64,000 nucleotides of DNA from Polynucleobacter necessarius (GCF_900096755.1 NZ_LT615227.1:1034489-1098488); one strand, 5' to 3'. Numbered from the stretch's first letter, positions 37,627 through 48,244 are shown. Notes: generated by a model from the letters alone, not told the origin. Program-made: numbers and translations.

Positions 37627-37710
37627 AATAAGAGGAAATTAGGTTCAAAAAGGGCTGTAATACCCTTATATTCTATAGATAGATATACATGGAGTTGATG
37701 GGATATAAAA

Positions 37711-40314
37711 ATGAGAATAGATAAATTAACAACCAAATTTCAAGAGGCCTTGAGTGAGGCCCAGGGTATCGCTTTAGCCAAGGATAACCAATACATCGAA
37801 CCAGCACACGTATTGCTAGCAATGCTGCGTGATTCTGATGGTGGTGCAAAAAGTCTATTGACTCGAGCTGGCGTCAATGTGCCCGGTCTCGAAAAGGGCT
37901 TGGAAAAGATTATTGGTAATTTACCGGAAGTTCAGGGCACCAGCGGCGAAGTACAGGTTGGTCGTGATTTAAGTAATTGGTTGAACTTGTGTGAAAAGGA
38001 AGCCAATAAGCGCAATGATCAATTTATTGCTGGCGAGTTGTTCTTGCTAGTAGTGGCTGATGACAAGGGTGAGCTTGGAAAAGTCGCTCGTGAAAATGGC
38101 TTAAACCGTAAATCGTTAGAAGCAGCTATTGATTTAGTACGCGGAGGAGAATCAGTGAATAGTGCAGATGCTGAAGGTCAACGTGAAGCCCTCAAAAAAT
38201 ACACGGTAGATTTAACCGAGCGTGCTCGTATGGGTAAGCTTGATCCAGTGATTGGTCGCGATGATGAGATTCGTCGCACCATTCAGATTTTGCAACGTCG
38301 CGGTAAGAACAACCCTGTGCTCATTGGTGAGCCTGGCGTAGGTAAAACTGCCATCGTTGAGGGTTTGGCGCAGCGCATCGTCAATGGCGAAGTGCCTGAG
38401 ACGCTAAAGAATAAGCGCGTATTGGTATTGGATATGGCTTTGTTGTTGGCTGGCGCAAAGTATCGCGGCGAGTTCGAAGAGCGTTTAAAGGCTGTGCTTA
38501 GCGACGTTGCTAAAGATGAAGGTCAAACCATTATCTTTATCGATGAGATTCATACGATGGTTGGTGCTGGCAAGGGTGATGGCGCGATGGATGCTGGCAA
38601 TATGCTTAAGCCTGCCTTAGCGCGTGGCGAATTGCATTGCATCGGTGCAACAACTTTAGATGAGTATCGCAAGTACATTGAGAAAGACCCTGCGCTTGAG
38701 CGTCGTTTCCAAAAGGTGATGGTCGAAGAGCCTAGTGTTGCAGCAACTATTGCGATTTTGCGCGGTTTGCAAGAGCGCTATGAGCTTCACCATGGTATCG
38801 AGATTACCGACCCAGCAATTGTTGCTGCTGCAGAGTTATCACATCGCTACATTACCGATCGATTCTTGCCGGATAAGGCTATCGATTTGATTGATGAGGC
38901 TGGTTCGCGCATTCGTATGGAGATCGACTCTAAGCCTGAGGTCATGGATAAGCTTGAACGCCGACTCATTCAGCTCAAGATTGAGCGTGAGGCAGTTAAG
39001 AAAGAGAAAGACGAGGCCTCTCAAAAACGATTGGGCCTCATCGAAGAAGAGATTCAGCGTCTTGGAGCTGAGTATGCTGATTTAGAAGAAATCTGGAAAG
39101 CAGAAAAGGGCGCTGTGCTTGGCGCCGCTAATTTGAAGGAAGAAATTGAGAAGGTCAAAGCTGATATTGCTAAGTTACAACGCGATGGCAAGTTGGAGCA
39201 GGTTGCCGAGTTGCAATACGGCAAGCTACCAGAGCTAGAGGCTAAGCTCAAATCTGCCGCCGCTGCTGAAGCAAAGGGCGAAAAAGATGGCGTAGTTAAG
39301 AATAAGTTATTACGCACTCAAGTTGGCGCAGAAGAGATTGCGGAAGTAGTTTCTCGAGCCACTGGCATTCCTGTGTCGAAGATGATGCAGGGTGAGCGCG
39401 ATAAGTTGCTGAAGATGGAAGAGTTGTTACATAAGCGCGTGGTTGGTCAAGAAGAGGCTATTCGTGCGGTATCGGATGCCATCCGTCGTTCCCGTGCTGG
39501 TTTGGCTGAAGAGAATCGTCCGTATGGATCATTCTTGTTCCTCGGACCAACTGGTGTTGGTAAGACAGAGCTTTGTAAAGCGCTGGCTGGCTTCTTATTT
39601 GATAGCGAAGATCACCTCATTCGTATCGATATGAGTGAGTTCATGGAGAAGCACAGTGTTGCGCGTTTAATCGGCGCGCCTCCAGGCTATGTCGGCTACG
39701 AAGAGGGTGGTTATTTAACCGAGCAAGTTCGTCGCCATCCTTACAGCGTGATCTTGTTTGATGAAATCGAGAAGGCTCACCCCGATGTCTTTAATGTGCT
39801 TCTGCAGGTATTGGACGATGGCCGCTTGACTGATGGGCAGGGCCGCACCGTAGACTTTAAGAACACAGTGATTGTGATGACCAGTAATATTGGCTCGCAT
39901 TTGATTCAGTCAATGGCTGATAAGAAGCAATCTGAAATTAAGGACGCGGTATTTGAAGAGCTGAAGAACCATTTCCGCCCCGAGTTCCTGAATCGTATTG
40001 ATGAGATCGTGGTATTCCATGGATTAGACAAGGGCAATATTGCCAATATCGCGAAGATCTTGTTAAAGAACTTGTCGGATCGTTTGGCAAAAGTCGATAT
40101 GCAGCTTGAGGTCAGTGATGCTGCTCTGAATAAGATTGCTGAAGTGGGCTTTGATCCAGTCTTTGGAGCAAGACCATTGAAGCGTGCTATCCAGCAGCAT
40201 ATTGAGAACCCGGTTTCCAAGATGATCTTGGAGGGTAAGTTCGGTCCTAAAGATGTAGTGCCAGTGGATGTCGATAAGGCCGGCGACTTTAGTTTTAGCC
40301 GTCAGGTTCACTAG
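37711..40314 (+). CDS. clpB: ATP-dependent chaperone ClpB
   Basis: Hsp104-type disaggregase that works with DnaK to rescue aggregated proteins. It has 867 residues: N-terminal Clp repeats, first AAA+ domain (GEPGVGKT, about 205; [10 protein letters not shown]), coiled-coil middle domain (about 410-530) and second AAA+ domain (GPTGVGKT, about 607). A heat-shock promoter is expected, but the upstream boxes are too weak to call. Confidence 0.98.
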   Translation: MRIDKLTTKFQEALSEAQGIALAKDNQYIEPAHVLLAMLRDSDGGAKSLLTRAGVNVPGLEKGLEKIIGNLPEVQGTSGEVQVGRDLSNWLNLCEKEANKRNDQFIAGELFLLVVADDKGELGKVARENGLNRKSLEAAIDLVRGGESVNSADAEGQREALKKYTVDLTERARMGKLDPVIGRDDEIRRTIQILQRRGKNNPVLIGEPGVGKTAIVEGLAQRIVNGEVPETLKNKRVLVLDMALLLAGAKYRGEFEERLKAVLSDVAKDEGQTIIFIDEIHTMVGAGKGDGAMDAGNMLKPALARGELHCIGATTLDEYRKYIEKDPALERRFQKVMVEEPSVAATIAILRGLQERYELHHGIEITDPAIVAAAELSHRYITDRFLPDKAIDLIDEAGSRIRMEIDSKPEVMDKLERRLIQLKIEREAVKKEKDEASQKRLGLIEEEIQRLGAEYADLEEIWKAEKGAVLGAANLKEEIEKVKADIAKLQRDGKLEQVAELQYGKLPELEAKLKSAAAAEAKGEKDGVVKNKLLRTQVGAEEIAEVVSRATGIPVSKMMQGERDKLLKMEELLHKRVVGQEEAIRAVSDAIRRSRAGLAEENRPYGSFLFLGPTGVGKTELCKALAGFLFDSEDHLIRIDMSEFMEKHSVARLIGAPPGYVGYEEGGYLTEQVRRHPYSVILFDEIEKAHPDVFNVLLQVLDDGRLTDGQGRTVDFKNTVIVMTSNIGSHLIQSMADKKQSEIKDAVFEELKNHFRPEFLNRIDEIVVFHGLDKGNIANIAKILLKNLSDRLAKVDMQLEVSDAALNKIAEVGFDPVFGARPLKRAIQQHIENPVSKMILEGKFGPKDVVPVDVDKAGDFSFSRQVH

Positions 40315-40364
40315 TAACAAAATGTAGTTCTGCAGGATTTTCCCTGCGCCAGTAAACTCGGTAC

Positions 40365-41604
40365 ATGACTGTTGCGCTTAGTAGGCGTGCCAGTGATGTC
40401 CGGGTTATTGGTCTCATTAGCCTAGCTCACGGCAGCTCCCACTTTTTTCACTTAATTCTTCCTTCCATGGTTGAAGGAGGAGTTTGGCTTTAACTATGCC
40501 GAACTGGGTTTGCTGATGACCATCTTTTGTGTGGTTTCTTGCATTGTTCAAGCAAGCTCAGGTTTTTTAGTTGATCGTATAGGGGCTCGCCCTGTTTTAT
40601 TTGCTGGGGTGGGCTTGTTATCACTCGCAGCACTAACTTACTCGCAGAGTAATGGTTGTGCGATGTTGGTTCTTGGTGTAGTAATTGCGGGATGTGGCAA
40701 TGGCGTATTTCACCCGGTTGATTACACGCTAATTAACCATAAAGTTTCCCCACCAAATCTTCCTTATGCTTATTCAGTTCATGGAGTCACTGGATATTTG
40801 GGATGGGCTGCAGCACCAGCATTGATGGTTGGCATGACCACATTATTTGATTGGCGTATTGCGTTTCTAACGGCAGCAACGCTCGAGGCCTTGATCTTAT
40901 TAGTCTTGTGGCTAAGTCGTGAACGTTTGGTAGATGATGTGCAAGCAAGAAGAGATGAATCTCAAGCCAGCCATGCTGCAAGCAATCCTGGGGCTGCAGG
41001 CTGCACCCTTAAGTACTTTTGGCTTTCTAAAGCTGCCTGCTGTTTGGCTGTGCTGGATTTTCTTTTTCTTTAGTATGGCGGCCACTACTGGCTTGCAATC
41101 ATTTGCACCTACCGCACTATTTCAAATCTATGAAATATCCGTTAGCTCAGGAAATTATTACCTCACACTTCTTTCAATGCAATGGGTGGTGCTGGTGGAA
41201 TGTTATTAGGCGGCTACCTTGCAACACGCTTAAAGGTGCCCGAAAGAATTATCACGATGTGTTTCACTATCAATATCGTGATGGGTCTTCTTCTGGCTAC
41301 AGGACTTGTCCCCAAAGAGATTATCGTGCTGGCTTTTATTGTGATTGGACTTGGTCTAGGAATTGCAGCGCCTTCGCGCGATTTAATGGTTCGCTCTGCT
41401 ACACCTTCAGGGTCATCTGGCCGCGTGTATGGGATTGTTTGCTCGGGAATAGATCTAGGTGCCGCACTGAGCCCATTGATCTTTGGCATCTTCTTGGATG
41501 GCGGTTTTCCAAAGCTGTTGTTCGTAGGTGTCGCCTTGCTTCAGTTGATGATCATTTTGACTGGCTTTAAGGTTTCCACTCTGACTGCTGCAAAGAGCGG
41601 GTAA
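40365..41604 (+). pseudogene. MFS transporter (Fsr-like efflux), three frameshifts
   Basis: Repaired, it gives a roughly 410-residue 12-helix permease resembling the fosmidomycin-resistance group: LAHGSSHFFHLILP, then EEFGFNYAELGLLMTIF, FLVDRIGARPVLF, and GGMLLGGYLATRLKVPER. The segments lie in different frames with switches near 40468, 40935 and 41170. Hydrophobic pieces are still recognisable, so loss is recent. It is 50 nt downstream of clpB. Confidence 0.88.
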
Positions 41605-41802
41605 ATATTTTCATAATGTGAAATGTCATTACACTGCGTAAAATGCGGTGCAAAAAGTAGCGCCTCATTTCATTCCAAGCAGTGGTTATACATTCCACAT
41701 AGTAAAAATATAAACTTAAGTTATTGAATTTAAATAACTAAATATTTTTATAAATCACCCATACATATTTTGCTTGATTGCTTTTTTGAACTGTCTAAAC
41801 TC

Positions 41803-41841
41803 TTATATAAGATATAAGATATAAGATATAAGATATAAGAC
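41803..41841 (+). repeat. Five-copy heptamer tandem repeat upstream of aceA
   Basis: Four exact copies of ATAAGAT (41807-41834) and a fifth ending in C (41835-41841). Every unit contains TATAAG, one base from a consensus -10 hexamer. The repeat ends 62 nt before the aceA ATG. The whole 299-nt gap (41605-41903) is very A/T-rich and holds no gene. Confidence 0.9.
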
Positions 41842-41903
41842 TTGAAGTGGTCTTAAAGGTCCTCAAAATTTTTGAATTACTTGTTTAACTTAGGGAGAAA
41901 AAC

Positions 41904-43196
41904 ATGGCAGATCGCAAAGCAGAAATCGCAGCACTACAAAAAGACTGGGATACCAATCCACGCTGGAAAGGTATTACACGTGGCTACACGGCTGAGGACG
42001 TAATCCGTCTCCGTGGTTCATTGAAGAAGATTGAGCACACATTGGCTAAGCATGGCGCAGAGCGTCTCTGGGACTTGGTTAATAACGAAGCTTACGTTAA
42101 CTGTTTAGGTGCTTTGACTGGTGGTCAGGCTATACAACAGGTTAAAGCTGGTGTTCAAGCAATTTACTTGTCAGGTTGGCAGGTTGCTGCTGACGGAAAC
42201 TCATACGCAGCAATGTATCCAGACCAATCTTTATATCCAGTAGATTCAGTTCCTAAGATGGTTGAGCGTATCAACAACTCATTCCAACGTGCTGACGAAA
42301 TCCAAACTGCTAAAGGTATCAACAAGGGTGATGCAGGTTACATTGAGTACTTCGCTCCAATCGTTGCTGACGCTGAAGCTGGTTTTGGTGGTGTATTGAA
42401 TGCATTTGAATTGAGCAAAGCATTGATCAAGCAAGGTGCTGCTGGCGTTCACTTTGAAGACCAATTGTCTTCTGTTAAGAAGTGTGGTCACTTGGGTGGC
42501 AAGGTATTGTTGCCTACAACTGAATCTGTACAAAAACTGATCTCTGCGCGTTTAGTTGCTGACGTTATGGGTGTTCCAACTATCATCTTGGCACGTACTG
42601 ACGCTGAAGTTGCTGACTTGTTGACTTCTGACTACGACGCAAATGATAAGCCATTCTTGACTGGTGAGCGTACAGCGGAAGGCTTCTACAAAACACGTAA
42701 AGGCTTGGATCAAGCGATTTCACGTGGTTTGGCATACGCTGACATGGTTTGGTGTGAAACGGGTACTCCTGACCTTGAGTTTGCTCGTCAGTTTGCTGAA
42801 GCAATTCGTGCGAAGTTCCCAGGCAAGATGTTGGCTTACAACTGCTCACCATCTTTCAACTGGAAGAAAAACTTGGATGACGCAACAATTGCTAAGTTCC
42901 AACGTGAATTGGGTGCAATGGGTTACAAGTATCAATTCATCACATTGGCTGGTATTCACTCTATGTGGTACAACATGTTTGACTTGGCGCAAGACTACAT
43001 GCAGCGCGGTATGGCTGCGTACATCGAGAAAGTACAAGAGCCAGAATTTGCTGCTCGTGACCGTGGTTACACATTCGTTTCACATCAACAAGAGGTTGGC
43101 ACAGGTTACTTCGATGATGTAACTACTGTTATTCAAGGTGGTAAGTCTTCCGTAACAGCGTTGACTGGTTCTACTGAAGAAGAGCAGTTCCACTAA
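41904..43196 (+). CDS. aceA: Isocitrate lyase
   Basis: Glyoxylate-shunt enzyme that splits isocitrate to succinate and glyoxylate, allowing growth on acetate and fatty acids. It has 430 residues; the catalytic Cys is in [11 protein letters not shown] (about 190). Codon use is markedly more uniform than in its neighbours, which suggests high expression. It has Shine-Dalgarno GGGAGA and is followed by a terminator. Malate synthase is not in the window. Confidence 0.97.
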   Translation: MADRKAEIAALQKDWDTNPRWKGITRGYTAEDVIRLRGSLKKIEHTLAKHGAERLWDLVNNEAYVNCLGALTGGQAIQQVKAGVQAIYLSGWQVAADGNSYAAMYPDQSLYPVDSVPKMVERINNSFQRADEIQTAKGINKGDAGYIEYFAPIVADAEAGFGGVLNAFELSKALIKQGAAGVHFEDQLSSVKKCGHLGGKVLLPTTESVQKLISARLVADVMGVPTIILARTDAEVADLLTSDYDANDKPFLTGERTAEGFYKTRKGLDQAISRGLAYADMVWCETGTPDLEFARQFAEAIRAKFPGKMLAYNCSPSFNWKKNLDDATIAKFQRELGAMGYKYQFITLAGIHSMWYNMFDLAQDYMQRGMAAYIEKVQEPEFAARDRGYTFVSHQQEVGTGYFDDVTTVIQGGKSSVTALTGSTEEEQFH

Positions 43197-43252
43197 GAAA
43201 TCCCTAAGTAGTACGTAGTAAGCAGCGCAGTAATAATGCGCCAATACTGCCG

Positions 43253-43299
43253 CGGCACCTAAATGACCCCACAAGGGTGACTTAGGTGCCGTTTTCGTT
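43253..43299 (+). terminator. Terminator of aceA
   Basis: CGGCACCTAA (43253-43262) pairs with TTAGGTGCCG (43282-43291), with an inner ACCC/GGGT helix, followed by a T-rich tail. Confidence 0.85.
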
Positions 43300-43311
43300 T
43301 ACATTCTTGCC

Positions 43312-43752
43312 ATGACCAATTGCGTACTCTGTAAAGACGAACTCAAGCCCGAAGGGGGGCAAATCATCTGGCGCGGAGATGACTGCCGCGTTACCCTTAT
43401 CAACGACCCGGATCTGCCTGGCTTTTGTAGGGTGATTTGGAATCGTCATGTGGCTGAGATGACCGATCTCACTTATGGTGAGCGCGATCACTTAATGACC
43501 TTAGTGTTCGCGGTTGAAGAGGCTGTGCGCCACGTAATGCATCCAGACAAGGTCAACATTGCCGCCTTGGGTAATATGGTTCCTCATATCCATTGGCATG
43601 TCATTCCAAGATTTAAAGATGATGCTTTCTTTCCTGGATCGGCCTGGTCCAACAAGACTCAAGAAACTTCCAAATCAATTCTGGAGTCTAGAAAACAAAA
43701 AGCTCAGCAGTTACCAGCCGCCATTAAGGCTGTGATTGCTAACCTTGCTTAA
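43312..43752 (+). CDS. HIT family protein
   Basis: Histidine-triad nucleotide hydrolase/transferase family, 146 residues. The triad reads HIHWHVIPR near residue 100, with the nucleophile His in the second or third position. The N-terminal Cys pair (NCVLC) resembles zinc-site HIT proteins. The substrate is unknown. Its stop overlaps the stop of the convergent DUF1841 gene by 2 nt. Confidence 0.9.
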   Translation: MTNCVLCKDELKPEGGQIIWRGDDCRVTLINDPDLPGFCRVIWNRHVAEMTDLTYGERDHLMTLVFAVEEAVRHVMHPDKVNIAALGNMVPHIHWHVIPRFKDDAFFPGSAWSNKTQETSKSILESRKQKAQQLPAAIKAVIANLA

Positions 43753-44180
43753 ACGAGCTTTTTAAGCGCCTCCAAATACTTCTCGGGGTTGAGTGGTTGG
43801 CCTTCACGTTGTGCTTCCCACATCACCCGTCCAAGGCACTCCATCATGATATGTTGAGCTTCGTGCATTGAGCCTAACTTCTGCGACAACTTCTCTGCAG
43901 TCTCCTTAATGCCAGGCGGCTGATTGATTGACACCTGCTCGCTGATGGAGAGGTGCATGGATAAATGTAAGAAGGGATTAGTTTCGCCGCGTTCTGGCGT
44001 GTAGTCCTGCCCTAGGGCATCTTCAGGATCCGCAAGTAAATCATGATATTCGGGGTGCTCCACCATCCAATCGCTAGCTAGCGTTTCCATTGGATCCAGA
44101 ATCTGATTTTCGGTTTTCTTTTTCCAGGTATCACAAAAGAAGCGTCGTACTTCTTCACGAGTTGGATTAAATATCGCCAC
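43749..44180 (-). CDS. DUF1841 family protein
   Basis: A 143-residue soluble protein of unknown function (FNPTREEVRRFFCDTW; HLSMHLSISEQVSINQPPG). The His-rich central helix and the second half (MHEAQHIMMECLGRVMWEAQ) are characteristic of this proteobacterial family. Its start lies inside the last codons of nth (14-nt overlap), so it is translationally coupled to that repair gene. Confidence 0.9.
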   Translation of the reverse strand: MAIFNPTREEVRRFFCDTWKKKTENQILDPMETLASDWMVEHPEYHDLLADPEDALGQDYTPERGETNPFLHLSMHLSISEQVSINQPPGIKETAEKLSQKLGSMHEAQHIMMECLGRVMWEAQREGQPLNPEKYLEALKKLV

Positions 44181-44826
44181 GAACTTTTCCTTTTCCAGTC
44201 TTTTGTTTGAAGCCGCATAGCGGTTCCACTATGCATTGCGCGCAATCCGGGCTGCGAGCCTTGCAAGTATATCGACCGTGCAAAATCAACCAGTGGTGAG
44301 CGTCCAGTAAGTATTCTTTTGGCACGCGCTTGAGTAATTGCTCTTCAACCTTCACTACATCCTTGCCTGGCGCAAGACCTGTGCGGTTGGAGACTCTGAA
44401 TATGTGGGTATCAACCGCAATAGTAGGTTGACCAAAAGCAGTATTTAAAATGACGTTAGCAGTTTTTCTGCCAACTCCTGGCAGCGCCTCTAGTTCTTCG
44501 CGTGTTTGCGGAACTTCTCCACCATGCTTCTCTATAAGCAATCGACACGTCTCTTGAATATGTTTGCCCTTGGAATTAAATAGTCCAATATGTTGAATGT
44601 ATGGCCTAACACCTTCTTCGCCAAGATCCAACAGGGCCTGCGGAGTATTGGCAACCTTATAGAGCTTGCGCGTGCCTTTGTTGACCGAAACATCTGTGGC
44701 CTGCGCGGACAAGAGAACGGCAATAAGTAATTCAAAGGGGGAGCTGTATTCAAGCTCGGTTTCTGGCTTGGGGTTATTGGCTTTGAGTTGTTCAAAAAAA
44801 GCACGACGCTTTTCCAGATTCATCAT
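44167..44826 (-). CDS. nth: Endonuclease III
   Basis: DNA glycosylase/AP lyase that removes oxidised pyrimidines. It has 219 residues: helix-hairpin-helix LPGVGRKTANVI with the catalytic Lys, Asp in TIAVDTHIFRV, and the [4Fe-4S] ligand pattern C-x6-C-x2-C-x5-C in CKARSPDCAQCIVEPLC. It overlaps rsxB by 4 nt (ATGA). Confidence 0.97.
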   Translation of the reverse strand: MMNLEKRRAFFEQLKANNPKPETELEYSSPFELLIAVLLSAQATDVSVNKGTRKLYKVANTPQALLDLGEEGVRPYIQHIGLFNSKGKHIQETCRLLIEKHGGEVPQTREELEALPGVGRKTANVILNTAFGQPTIAVDTHIFRVSNRTGLAPGKDVVKVEEQLLKRVPKEYLLDAHHWLILHGRYTCKARSPDCAQCIVEPLCGFKQKTGKGKVRGDI

Positions 44827-45515
44827 TTCTTTTCTTGTGCGCGCGCAATAGCGGCAGCAATGATGGCCCGCTTACGTTCTTGTTCTTTCTTTTCTTCTTC
44901 TGATGGGGGGTCCTCTGCATTGACTGCAGCCAGCCTAGCGGCAGCCTTCTTGGCTAGGCGATCATCATTATCCTTTTGTTCCCGCTCAAGGCGTTCATCG
45001 CGATCGTGGTAACGTTTACGAGAAACATCCGCTTTCTCCACAGACCATGCATCCCAGCCAGTTTTATTGCCAGTGACATCAAGCATGCTGATGCAGTCGA
45101 CTGGGCATGGCGGAATGCAGAGATCGCATCCAGTACACCAATCTGTGAGCACTACATGCATTTGCTTAGAGGCGCCAACAATCGCATCCACGGGACATGC
45201 CTGAATGCATAGTGTGCAGCCGATACATCTCTGTGGGTCTATGAACGCAACCGGCCTTGGTCTTTCTGCTCCGCAATCAGGATCGATTTTTGGATGCAAC
45301 TCAAACGCATCTTGTGGATAGATTGGAATCAGAATATTGCTAAGACGTTTAATGCCTTCTACGCCGCCAGGAGGACAGCGGTTAGGCAGGGCTTCACCGC
45401 TGGCCATCGCTTCTGCGTACCCGCGGCAATCTGGGTACCCGCATTTAGTGCATTGGGTTTGTGGAAGAGCATCTTCCAGGCGATCAGTGAGTTCGTTCGC
45501 CTGGTTGATTGTCAT
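44823..45515 (-). CDS. rsxB: RnfB/RsxB-type electron transport ferredoxin
   Basis: Iron-sulfur protein related to the B subunit of the Rnf/Rsx complex. It has 230 residues: an Fe-S domain ([16 protein letters not shown]), then two ferredoxin motifs (CIGCTLCIQACPVDAI; CTGCDLCIPPCPVDCI), then a highly charged Lys/Glu/Arg tail. The typical N-terminal membrane helix of RnfB is lacking, as in the short betaproteobacterial form found alone next to nth. No other rnf genes lie nearby. Confidence 0.9.
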   Translation of the reverse strand: MTINQANELTDRLEDALPQTQCTKCGYPDCRGYAEAMASGEALPNRCPPGGVEGIKRLSNILIPIYPQDAFELHPKIDPDCGAERPRPVAFIDPQRCIGCTLCIQACPVDAIVGASKQMHVVLTDWCTGCDLCIPPCPVDCISMLDVTGNKTGWDAWSVEKADVSRKRYHDRDERLEREQKDNDDRLAKKAAARLAAVNAEDPPSEEEKKEQERKRAIIAAAIARAQEKK

Positions 45516-45538
45516 TCTTTTAGAAAGTTCTCTAGAAA

Positions 45539-45562
45539 TTAAAGACTCCGAAGAGCCTTTAA
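45539..45562 (-). terminator. UUCG-tetraloop hairpin between phaZ and rsxB
   Basis: On the - strand TTAAAGGCTC and GAGTCTTTAA pair (one G-T wobble) around TTCG, just after the phaZ stop. The U-tract is short, so termination may be partial and rsxB could be read through. Confidence 0.5.
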
Positions 45563-45563
45563 T

Positions 45564-46844
45564 TTATGCAGATTTAGTAGTGCGAGTTGCGGTTTTTTTG
45601 GAGCTCTGGTGATCGCGAATAAAGGCTTTAATTTTTGGATACACCTTTTCACGCCAGCGACGACCAGCAAAGATACCGTAGTGACCGGCACCGGCAACTT
45701 CATAGTGGTCTTTATTTTCTTTTGGAATGCCAGAGCACAATCCGTGTGCAGAACGCGTTTGACCGCTTCCAGAAATATCATCAAGCTCGCCTTCAACAGT
45801 AAGAAGGGCGGTCTTTTTAATATCTTGTGGTTTAACCAACTCACCAGCTACTTCCCAAGTGCCATTTGGTAATGAGTAGTCTTGGAAAACAGTCTTGATT
45901 GTGTCGAGGTAGAACTTGGCATCCAAATCTAATACTGCGTTGTATTCGTCATAGAATCGAATATGGGATTCGGCATCTTGCTCGTCACCACGCACTAAGT
46001 TTTGGAAATAATCCCAGTGAGATTGCAGATGGTTCTGTGGGTTCATGGCAATAAAGCCAGTGTGCTGCAAGAAGCCCGGATAGACTTTACGACCAGCGGC
46101 TGGGTAAGTAGGTGGCACGCTATAAATTACATGACTCTCGAACCATTCATAGGACTTCTGGTCTGCAAGATTGTTTACGGCGGTTGGTGATTTGCGCGCA
46201 TCAATTGGGCCGCCCATCATGATCATGGATGCTGGAGTTGCTTTGCCAGCAGTAGCCATTAATGAGATTGCGCCTAAAGTTGGAACGGTTGGTTGGCATA
46301 CAGAAATCACATGCAAATCTTTAGCGCCGATAGTGCGGATAAATTCTTGAACGTAGTGTACGTAGTCATCTAGACCAAAGTCACCATCTTCTAATGGAAC
46401 GAGGCGTGCATCGATCCAGTCAGTGATGTAAACCTTATGGTCTTGCAAAAGAGTGCGCACAGTGTCGCGCAACAAAGTGGAGCGGTGTCCTGACAAAGGA
46501 GCTACTACCAACACCACTGGATCTTCTTTAAGTTTCTTAATAACTTCTACATCATCGGAGAAGCGTTTGAAGCGTACTAGATTGCAAAAAGGTTTTGCAA
46601 TAGCAGTTCTTTCATGAATGGCAACTTCACGACCATGTGCCACGACTGAGCGAATGCCAAATTCTGGCTTCTTATAGTTTTTGCCGAGGCGGTAGAGAAG
46701 TTCATAGCTCGCAGCTAAGCGGTCGGATCCTGGAACCTTGGACGCTGGATTGGAAGTGTTAATAAACGCTTCAGAAGCTGCGCGCGCCCATGAGCTAACG
46801 GGTTGAAGTAAGGCTTTTTGAAATTCGTGTAACTGATATAGCAT
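45564..46844 (-). CDS. phaZ: Intracellular polyhydroxyalkanoate depolymerase
   Basis: Mobilises stored polyhydroxybutyrate. It has 426 residues and an alpha/beta-hydrolase fold. The nucleophile box is SVCQPT with Cys183, the same residue and position as the catalytic Cys of Ralstonia eutropha PhaZ1-type depolymerases, where Ser is usual in other hydrolases. The C-terminal His lies in GAGHYGIFAGRRWRE. Presence implies a PHB storage cycle, although no phaC is in the window. Confidence 0.94.
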   Translation of the reverse strand: MLYQLHEFQKALLQPVSSWARAASEAFINTSNPASKVPGSDRLAASYELLYRLGKNYKKPEFGIRSVVAHGREVAIHERTAIAKPFCNLVRFKRFSDDVEVIKKLKEDPVVLVVAPLSGHRSTLLRDTVRTLLQDHKVYITDWIDARLVPLEDGDFGLDDYVHYVQEFIRTIGAKDLHVISVCQPTVPTLGAISLMATAGKATPASMIMMGGPIDARKSPTAVNNLADQKSYEWFESHVIYSVPPTYPAAGRKVYPGFLQHTGFIAMNPQNHLQSHWDYFQNLVRGDEQDAESHIRFYDEYNAVLDLDAKFYLDTIKTVFQDYSLPNGTWEVAGELVKPQDIKKTALLTVEGELDDISGSGQTRSAHGLCSGIPKENKDHYEVAGAGHYGIFAGRRWREKVYPKIKAFIRDHQSSKKTATRTTKSA

Positions 46845-46875
46845 GTTGCCTCCGGTGAATCAGGATATCCGCTTG

Positions 46876-48075
46876 TTACGCTAAGACGCGGGCGATTGCT
46901 TTAGCCACTTTATCAATATTTTTAGTATTGAGGGCTGCCACACAAATGCGTCCAGTAGAAAGGGCATAAATGCCGTCTTCTTTCTGTAGGCGTTCAACTT
47001 GCTCAGCCGTTAAGCCTGAGTAAGAAAACATTCCGCGCTGCTTCTCGATAAAAGCAAAGTCTTGCTTTACACCAGCAGCAGCGAGTTTTTCAACGAGACC
47101 ATGACGCATTGCTTTAATGCGATCACGCATTTCTGCCAACTCGTCTTCCCAGAGCTTACGCAATTCTGGTGAATTCAAAACAGCGGCAGCAATTGCGGCG
47201 CCATGAGTTGGAGGGTTTGAATAGTTTGTGCGAATCACGCGCTTCAACTGTGAGAGCACGCGAGTAGATTCATCTTTGCTTTGTGTCACGATTGACAGTG
47301 CACCAACACGCTCACCGTAGAGTGAGAATGATTTGGAGAAAGAGCTTGATACAAAGAAGGACATGCCTGATTCAGCAAAGAGACGAACAGCGATGCCATC
47401 TTGCTCAATCCCGGCTGCAAAGCCTTGGTATGCCATATCCAAGAAGGGTATGAGACCTTTGTTCTTACAGATATCAATCACTTGGCGCCATTGCGCTTCA
47501 GTAATGTCTGCGCCTGTTGGGTTGTGGCAGCAAGCGTGTAACAACACAGTAGTGTTCTTTGGGAAAGACTCTAAAGACTTCACCATGTCATCAAAATCTA
47601 CGCCACGTGTTTTTCCATCAAAGTAGGTGTACTCAACTACTTCAAAACCTGCGGACTCAAAAATGCCGCGGTGGTTTTCCCAAGTTGGGTTACTAATTGC
47701 ACATGGTGCGTTTACGTTCAGGCGTTTAATGAAGTCAGCACCAACGCGCAATGCACCTGTGCCACCGAGACATTCAGCAGTCACTACGCGACCATCTTTA
47801 ATTAAAGCCGAGTCAGCGCTAAACAATAAATTTTGTACGGCGCTGTTGTATGGGTTTGGTCCTTCGATTGGGATATAGCTGCGTGGTGAGTGTTTCGCAA
47901 CAATTGCCTCTTCCGCTTTGATCACTGCTTTTAAAAGTGGAACCTTGCCATCATCTGTGTAGTACACGCCAACACCTAAGTTCACTTTGTCAGCGCGTTG
48001 GTCTGCAACATAGGCTTCTGTGAGGCCAAAAATAGGATCTTTAGGGGCTAATTGAACTGAGGCAAACAGGGTCAT
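46876..48075 (-). CDS. Aromatic/aspartate aminotransferase
   Basis: Class I PLP aminotransferase, 399 residues, alike to AspC/TyrB. The PLP Lys is in SSSFSKSFSLYGERVG, and the substrate Arg region is YALSTGRICVAALN. It probably interconverts aspartate, tyrosine or phenylalanine with 2-oxoglutarate; sequence alone does not decide between AspC and TyrB. It is divergent from uvrB with a 169-nt gap. Confidence 0.92.
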   Translation of the reverse strand: MTLFASVQLAPKDPIFGLTEAYVADQRADKVNLGVGVYYTDDGKVPLLKAVIKAEEAIVAKHSPRSYIPIEGPNPYNSAVQNLLFSADSALIKDGRVVTAECLGGTGALRVGADFIKRLNVNAPCAISNPTWENHRGIFESAGFEVVEYTYFDGKTRGVDFDDMVKSLESFPKNTTVLLHACCHNPTGADITEAQWRQVIDICKNKGLIPFLDMAYQGFAAGIEQDGIAVRLFAESGMSFFVSSSFSKSFSLYGERVGALSIVTQSKDESTRVLSQLKRVIRTNYSNPPTHGAAIAAAVLNSPELRKLWEDELAEMRDRIKAMRHGLVEKLAAAGVKQDFAFIEKQRGMFSYSGLTAEQVERLQKEDGIYALSTGRICVAALNTKNIDKVAKAIARVLA

Positions 48076-48219
48076 TTGAGGTCGGAATCGGTGGTTAGAG
48101 GGTAGTTAAGGGTGGTTTTATTCGTAATTGACGTTAAATTCAGCTTAATTGTCGGTTTTTGAGGCCAGAATCAACTATTTCCAAAGAAAAACGGCAAAAT
48201 CAATGTTTGTACAAAATTC

Positions 48220-48240
48220 TCTGTGAAGAAATCTCACAGA
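48220..48240. promoter_or_regulatory. Dyad upstream of uvrB
   Basis: TCTGTGA (48220-48226) and TCACAGA (48234-48240) are exact reverse complements separated by 7 nt, and end 4 nt before the uvrB ATG. The half-sites look like CRP (TGTGA/TCACA, spacing 6) or SOS (CTGT/ACAG, spacing 8) sites, but neither spacing fits. It may hide the ribosome-binding site as an RNA hairpin. Confidence 0.5.
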
Positions 48241-48244
48241 TGAA

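Noticed and set aside
37645..37700. Possible heat-shock (sigma-32) promoter of clpB
   Set aside because: GTTCAAA and CCCTTATA match the consensus only in part; too weak to report.
41803..41841. Heptamer repeats as a CRISPR array
   Set aside because: Units are 7 bp without spacers; no cas genes in the window.
42664..43122. Long alternative frame inside aceA
   Set aside because: Result of the strong codon bias of aceA; protein is Ser/Thr/Trp-rich without family features.
48220..48240. uvrB dyad as an SOS box
   Set aside because: CTGT and ACAG half-sites are 11 nt apart, not 8.
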